Part shown: piece after piece, positions 60,645 through 64,000 of the stretch
Numbering within the stretch: the first letter of the stretch is position 1
Layout: each line of letters opens with the position of its first letter
From: an uncultured Aequorivita sp.
GTDB taxonomy: Bacteria; Bacteroidota; Bacteroidia; Flavobacteriales; Flavobacteriaceae
Assembly: GCA_937125455.1 (NCBI GenBank)
Contig: CAKZLK010000016.1
Coordinates: forward strand, 164,030 to 228,029
DNA: 64,000 nucleotides
Reading direction: 5' to 3'
Program-made: the position numbers and the translations under genes
The notes under the pieces: generated by a model
Seen by the model: the letters and a program-made list of their open reading frames with translations, nothing else
What the model was told of the DNA's origin: nothing
Databases searched by the model: none

Positions 60645-61499
60645 TTAAAATGGTAAATCATGCTCATTATCCCAATCCTCTTTTGAAAGAATGTCTTTGG
60701 ATAATACAAAGTTTTTCCAAAAATGTTTACCTTTTCTTGTAAGAGTATAAAAAATTCTTTGGTTTTCTTCATCATCAATTTTCCTAATAATTCCACGCAT
60801 TATAAATCTTTCGATTACAATTTGATTAATGCTTTTAGGAACATTTTTGAATTGGTTAATTTCAATTGCAATATTTTCGAAATAAGAAGCATCCTCAGTT
60901 TTTATAAATTCTTTATATTCATTATCTAATAATTCGATTTGTTCAACTGTAAGTTCAGATTCATCTTGGTTATCTATGTTCATAAATGCCTCAAGTAATT
61001 TTTTTTCTCTTGTCAATTCATCGATATCGATCTTTAAACTATTAATAGTTTTTTGTTTCTCTTCATTAACTTTTGTCAAATCCGATATTTTTTCATTTAA
61101 TTCAGAAATTTCAGCATTTCCAGCTTTTGCTTCTTCAAATATTCTCTCTTCCACTGCTATTTTTTGTTTATCCTTAAAATCTTTAATAATTTCATCAGTG
61201 GCTGTTTCTTTTCTTTTGATTTTCGCATAACTCAATATGTAATCAATACCTAAAGTAAGGTACGGTAATAATAAAACGTAAAATACAGTAAAAAATAAAG
61301 GGTAATAAAGTTGATACCATATATCTACAAAATTTTGTGAGATATAATCTATTCTATTTTCTATAATCTTATTTGAAAATATTAATGTGGTTATAGATTT
61401 CCAATTAAAAACAATCCAGGATAAAATAAAAGATCCAACGACAGGGTTTCTCATCCTTTCAGATGAAGTTTGAAAAATAGAATTAAAGAATTCTTTCAT
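60645..61499 (-). CDS. Membrane protein with coiled coil and C-terminal winged helix
   Basis: 284 residues. Two N-terminal transmembrane helices (about 20-45 and 65-92) include the motif RMRNPVVGSFILSWIVFNWK, seen at the N-terminus of many accessory membrane proteins. A long coiled coil (about 100-175) follows, then a C-terminal winged-helix-like domain (about 205-275, QIVIERFIMRGIIRKIDDEE and RIFYTLTRKGKHFW). It is more AT-rich than its neighbours. I do not know a function; a membrane stress sensor or defence component is a guess. Confidence 0.65.
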   Translation of the reverse strand: MKEFFNSIFQTSSERMRNPVVGSFILSWIVFNWKSITTLIFSNKIIENRIDYISQNFVDIWYQLYYPLFFTVFYVLLLPYLTLGIDYILSYAKIKRKETATDEIIKDFKDKQKIAVEERIFEEAKAGNAEISELNEKISDLTKVNEEKQKTINSLKIDIDELTREKKLLEAFMNIDNQDESELTVEQIELLDNEYKEFIKTEDASYFENIAIEINQFKNVPKSINQIVIERFIMRGIIRKIDDEENQRIFYTLTRKGKHFWKNFVLSKDILSKEDWDNEHDLPF

Positions 61500-61549
61500 A
61501 GAGATATTTTCAAATTATATATTCAAAAAGTTATTTTCTTTAATAATCC

Positions 61550-63916
61550 TTACTCCACCCCTTCAATCAAAACCCCCAACATCTCAATAGCAGCATCGCT
61601 AATGTGGGTGCCGGGGCCATAAACCGCCACTGCACCGGCATCAAAAAGGTATTGGTAATCCTGGTGCGGTATCACGCCGCCCACGATGACCATAATATCT
61701 TCACGGCCATACTTTTTTAGGGCTTCTATAACTTGTGGCACAAGGGTTTTGTGGCCTGCGGCAAGGGTGGAAACGCCGAGAATGTGTACGTCGTTCTCTA
61801 CTGCTTGTTTGGCGGCTTCTGCGGGCGTTTGGAAGAGTGGGCCTATGTCAACGTCAAAACCTACATCGGCATAGCCTGTGGCTACTACTTTGGCACCGCG
61901 GTCGTGTCCGTCCTGCCCCATTTTGGCAATCATAATACGTGGACGGCGACCTTCAAGCTCTGCGAACTTGTCTGCTAGCTGCCTTGCTTTTTCAAAACTT
62001 GGGTCTTTTTTCATCTCTTTACTGTACACGCCGCTAAATGATCTAATTTGTGCTTTATACCTACCGAATTCCTTTTCCATCGCGGTAGAGATTTCGCCTA
62101 GGGTTGCCCTGTGGCGGGCAGCTTCTACGGCTAAAGCTAGTAAATTTCCCTGACCTGTCTTTGCACATTCGGTAATATCCGCAAGGGCCTTTTCTACCTT
62201 TTTGGTGTCGCGCGTGGCTTTTATGTGGTTTAGGCGTTCAATCTGCGAAGTGCGGACTTTTTGGTTGTCCACGTCCAAAATTTGCAGCGGGTCTTCTTTT
62301 TCAAGTCGGTATTTGTTTACGCCTACAATGATGTCCTGCCCGCTATCAATACGTGCCTGCTTACGCGCAGAGGCTTCCTCTATTCGCAGTTTGGGGATGC
62401 CAGCCTCAATGGCTTTGGTCATGCCGCCGAGCTCTTCTACTTCCTCTATTAGCGCCCAGGCTTTGTTGGCAATTTCGTTGGTAAGGTTTTCTATATAATA
62501 ACTTCCCGCCCACGGATCTACTGTTTTGGTAATCTGGGTTTCGGCTTGCAGGAAAATCTGGGTGTTTCTTGCGATACGCGCGGAGAAATCTGTTGGTAAT
62601 GCAATGGCTTCATCCAAAGCATTTGTGTGCAAGGATTGTGTGCCACCGAAAACTGCTGCGGTGGCTTCAATAACTGTTCGCGCTACGTTATTAAACGGGT
62701 CTTGCTCGGTAAGACTCCAACCACTGGTTTGGCAGTGGGTTCTTAAGGCAAGGGATTTTTCGCTTTTTGGGTTGAATTGTTTTACAATCTTAGCCCATAA
62801 CATTCGTGCGGCGCGCATTTTTGCGATTTCCATAAAGTGATTCATCCCAATCCCCCAAAAGAAGGAAAGTCGCGGAGCGAAGGTGTCTATGTCCATTCCC
62901 GCTTTTATTCCGGTGCGAATGTATTCCAAACCATCTGCCAAGGTATAGGCAAGTTCAATATCTGCCGTGGCTCCTGCTTCCTGCATATGGTAGCCAGAGA
63001 TGGAAATACTGTTGAACTTAGGCATATTCTTGGAAGCGAATTCAAAAATGTCGCTGATGATTTTCATTGATGGCGTTGGCGGATAGATATACGTGTTGCG
63101 CACCATGAATTCCTTCAGAATATCGTTTTGAATGGTTCCCTCCAAATCTTTTGGCAAAACGCCCTGTTCTTCGGCAGCAACTATATAGAAAGCCATAATG
63201 GGAAGCACAGCACCGTTCATGGTCATGGAAACGCTCATCTTGTCCAATGGAATTTGGTCGAAAAGGATTTTCATATCCTCTACGCTATCTATAGCTACAC
63301 CTGCTTTCCCTACGTCACCTTCTACCCTTTCGTGGTCGCTGTCATACCCACGGTGTGTGGCGAGATCGAATGCTACGGAAAGCCCTTTTTGGCCTGCGGC
63401 TAAGTTTCTTCTGTAAAATGCGTTGCTATCTTCTGCCGTTGAAAAACCTGCGTATTGGCGAATGGTCCATGGACGGCGGACGTACATTGTTGAATACGGT
63501 CCGCGAAGGTTGGGCGCAATACCAGCAACGAAGTTTAAGTGGTGAAGGTTTTTAAGGTCTTCAGTTGTGTATTGCTTTTTGACGGTTATTTCCTCAGCGG
63601 TAATAGTTTCAACAATCTGAGTTTGCTCTTTAACAAAATCAGGCGTTAAATTGTACTGCAATATTTGACCTAAAAAGCCAAGCTTGGCTCTTGGAGTTTC
63701 GTATTTCAGTGCATCACGTTGGTTAATTGCTTTGCGCATGAACGATAGTTCGTCTTTGGTAATGCCCTTATCGCGATAAGACTTTATTTCATTGATAAAT
63801 TCAACGATATCAAGATTTTTCTTTACTTTTGTATCAATAGCTCTAAAAATATTATACTCTTTTTTGAGTTTTTTAATCTTTGGGAACTTTTGCGTTTTTA
63901 GTACTTTTGTTTCCAT
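61550..63916 (-). CDS. scpA: Methylmalonyl-CoA mutase large subunit
   Basis: 788 residues from ATG at 63916 ([17 protein letters not shown]); a start 39 bases upstream cannot be excluded. The large TIM-barrel domain has [33 protein letters not shown] and the CoA-binding segments. The C-terminal B12-binding domain (about 655-788) has the [11 protein letters not shown] motif with the cobalamin-ligating His. It interconverts methylmalonyl-CoA and succinyl-CoA. The small subunit gene, usually adjacent, is expected to lie just outside. It has a long N-terminal extension before the barrel. Confidence 0.94.
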   Translation of the reverse strand: METKVLKTQKFPKIKKLKKEYNIFRAIDTKVKKNLDIVEFINEIKSYRDKGITKDELSFMRKAINQRDALKYETPRAKLGFLGQILQYNLTPDFVKEQTQIVETITAEEITVKKQYTTEDLKNLHHLNFVAGIAPNLRGPYSTMYVRRPWTIRQYAGFSTAEDSNAFYRRNLAAGQKGLSVAFDLATHRGYDSDHERVEGDVGKAGVAIDSVEDMKILFDQIPLDKMSVSMTMNGAVLPIMAFYIVAAEEQGVLPKDLEGTIQNDILKEFMVRNTYIYPPTPSMKIISDIFEFASKNMPKFNSISISGYHMQEAGATADIELAYTLADGLEYIRTGIKAGMDIDTFAPRLSFFWGIGMNHFMEIAKMRAARMLWAKIVKQFNPKSEKSLALRTHCQTSGWSLTEQDPFNNVARTVIEATAAVFGGTQSLHTNALDEAIALPTDFSARIARNTQIFLQAETQITKTVDPWAGSYYIENLTNEIANKAWALIEEVEELGGMTKAIEAGIPKLRIEEASARKQARIDSGQDIIVGVNKYRLEKEDPLQILDVDNQKVRTSQIERLNHIKATRDTKKVEKALADITECAKTGQGNLLALAVEAARHRATLGEISTAMEKEFGRYKAQIRSFSGVYSKEMKKDPSFEKARQLADKFAELEGRRPRIMIAKMGQDGHDRGAKVVATGYADVGFDVDIGPLFQTPAEAAKQAVENDVHILGVSTLAAGHKTLVPQVIEALKKYGREDIMVIVGGVIPHQDYQYLFDAGAVAVYGPGTHISDAAIEMLGVLIEGVE

Positions 63917-63927
63917 TTTTATATCCT

Positions 63928-63948
63928 TTAGTAATAATATATTACTAA
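63928..63948. promoter_or_regulatory. AT-rich dyad upstream of the mutase
   Basis: TTAGTAAT (63928-63935), five bases, ATTACTAA (63941-63948), a perfect dyad 12 bases before the chosen mutase start. It may bind a regulator or simply reflect AT-rich sequence. Confidence 0.4.
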
Positions 63949-64000
63949 TATACATAATATATACTTAAATTGTGATTAAAATTAATATTATCCCATAACT

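Noticed and set aside
1..64000. CRISPR array, rRNA genes, intact insertion sequence
   Set aside because: No regularly spaced repeats, no rRNA sequence and no transposase motif were seen on either strand.

Overview
The window is AT-rich chromosomal DNA from a member of the Bacteroidota, almost certainly the family Flavobacteriaceae. The evidence is: promoters of the TTTG-N19-TAnnTTTG type, A-rich instead of Shine-Dalgarno leaders, type IX secretion C-terminal sorting domains, type B L31, a 950-residue CarB, and many families typical of flavobacteria (DUF4199, DUF4290, DUF2911, START-like, sensor of ECF sigma). A secreted polyester-hydrolase-like enzyme resembles those described from Aequorivita and Kaistella, so an Aequorivita-like organism is a reasonable but unproven guess. 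All assignments come from reading sequence and translations; no database search was run.

Layout. 1-9.2 kb: a gene end, a T9SS cargo protein, carB, rpmH, small envelope proteins, a lytic transglycosylase, a hydrolase, a GNAT-like protein and mtaB. 9.2-15.9 kb: an oligopeptide-binding lipoprotein, then a TetR-TolC-HlyD-DHA2 efflux operon with a tandem palindromic operator over its promoter. 15.9-24.4 kb: a GlmU-like protein, L31, a DUF4199 / glycosyltransferase / phosphosugar mutase / ABC exporter run, and an ECF sigma factor with two coupled envelope genes. 24.4-37.5 kb: DUF2911, a light-repair cluster (SRPBCC, atypical SDR, photolyase), murA with Asp in place of the fosfomycin-target Cys, recQ, fmt, HU, YqgE, a class IV aminotransferase and a START-like protein.

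37.6-41.8 kb is a decayed integration site. A tRNA-Met gene is followed by a terminator, a GIY-YIG nuclease, a second copy of the tRNA 3' end, a second terminator and a tyrosine-recombinase fragment. Beyond these lie a serine hydrolase whose N-terminus looks frameshifted, a DinB protein and a broken GNAT gene, ending at a perfect 14-bp-arm hairpin.

41.8-47.35 kb holds the two most unusual clusters. The first encodes an FHA-domain transmembrane trypsin-like protease, a PP2C phosphatase and a transmembrane Ser/Thr kinase, which could form an inside-out phosphosignalling circuit controlling a periplasmic protease. The second is a compact set of three genes: a 51-residue lipoprotein with one perfect EF-hand loop, a four-helix membrane protein and a 48-residue protein. 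Two of these genes are too short to be found easily by standard gene calling.

47.35-64 kb returns to core genes: hisS, a MacB-like permease, the rpsF-rpsR-rplI operon, a LytTR regulator, priA, DUF2147, YihY/nadC, rlmH, the polyester-hydrolase-like T9SS cargo, a lone acyl-carrier-like protein, a membrane coiled-coil/winged-helix protein and the methylmalonyl-CoA mutase large subunit. Four convergent gene pairs in the window interlock by exactly four bases at their stop codons.
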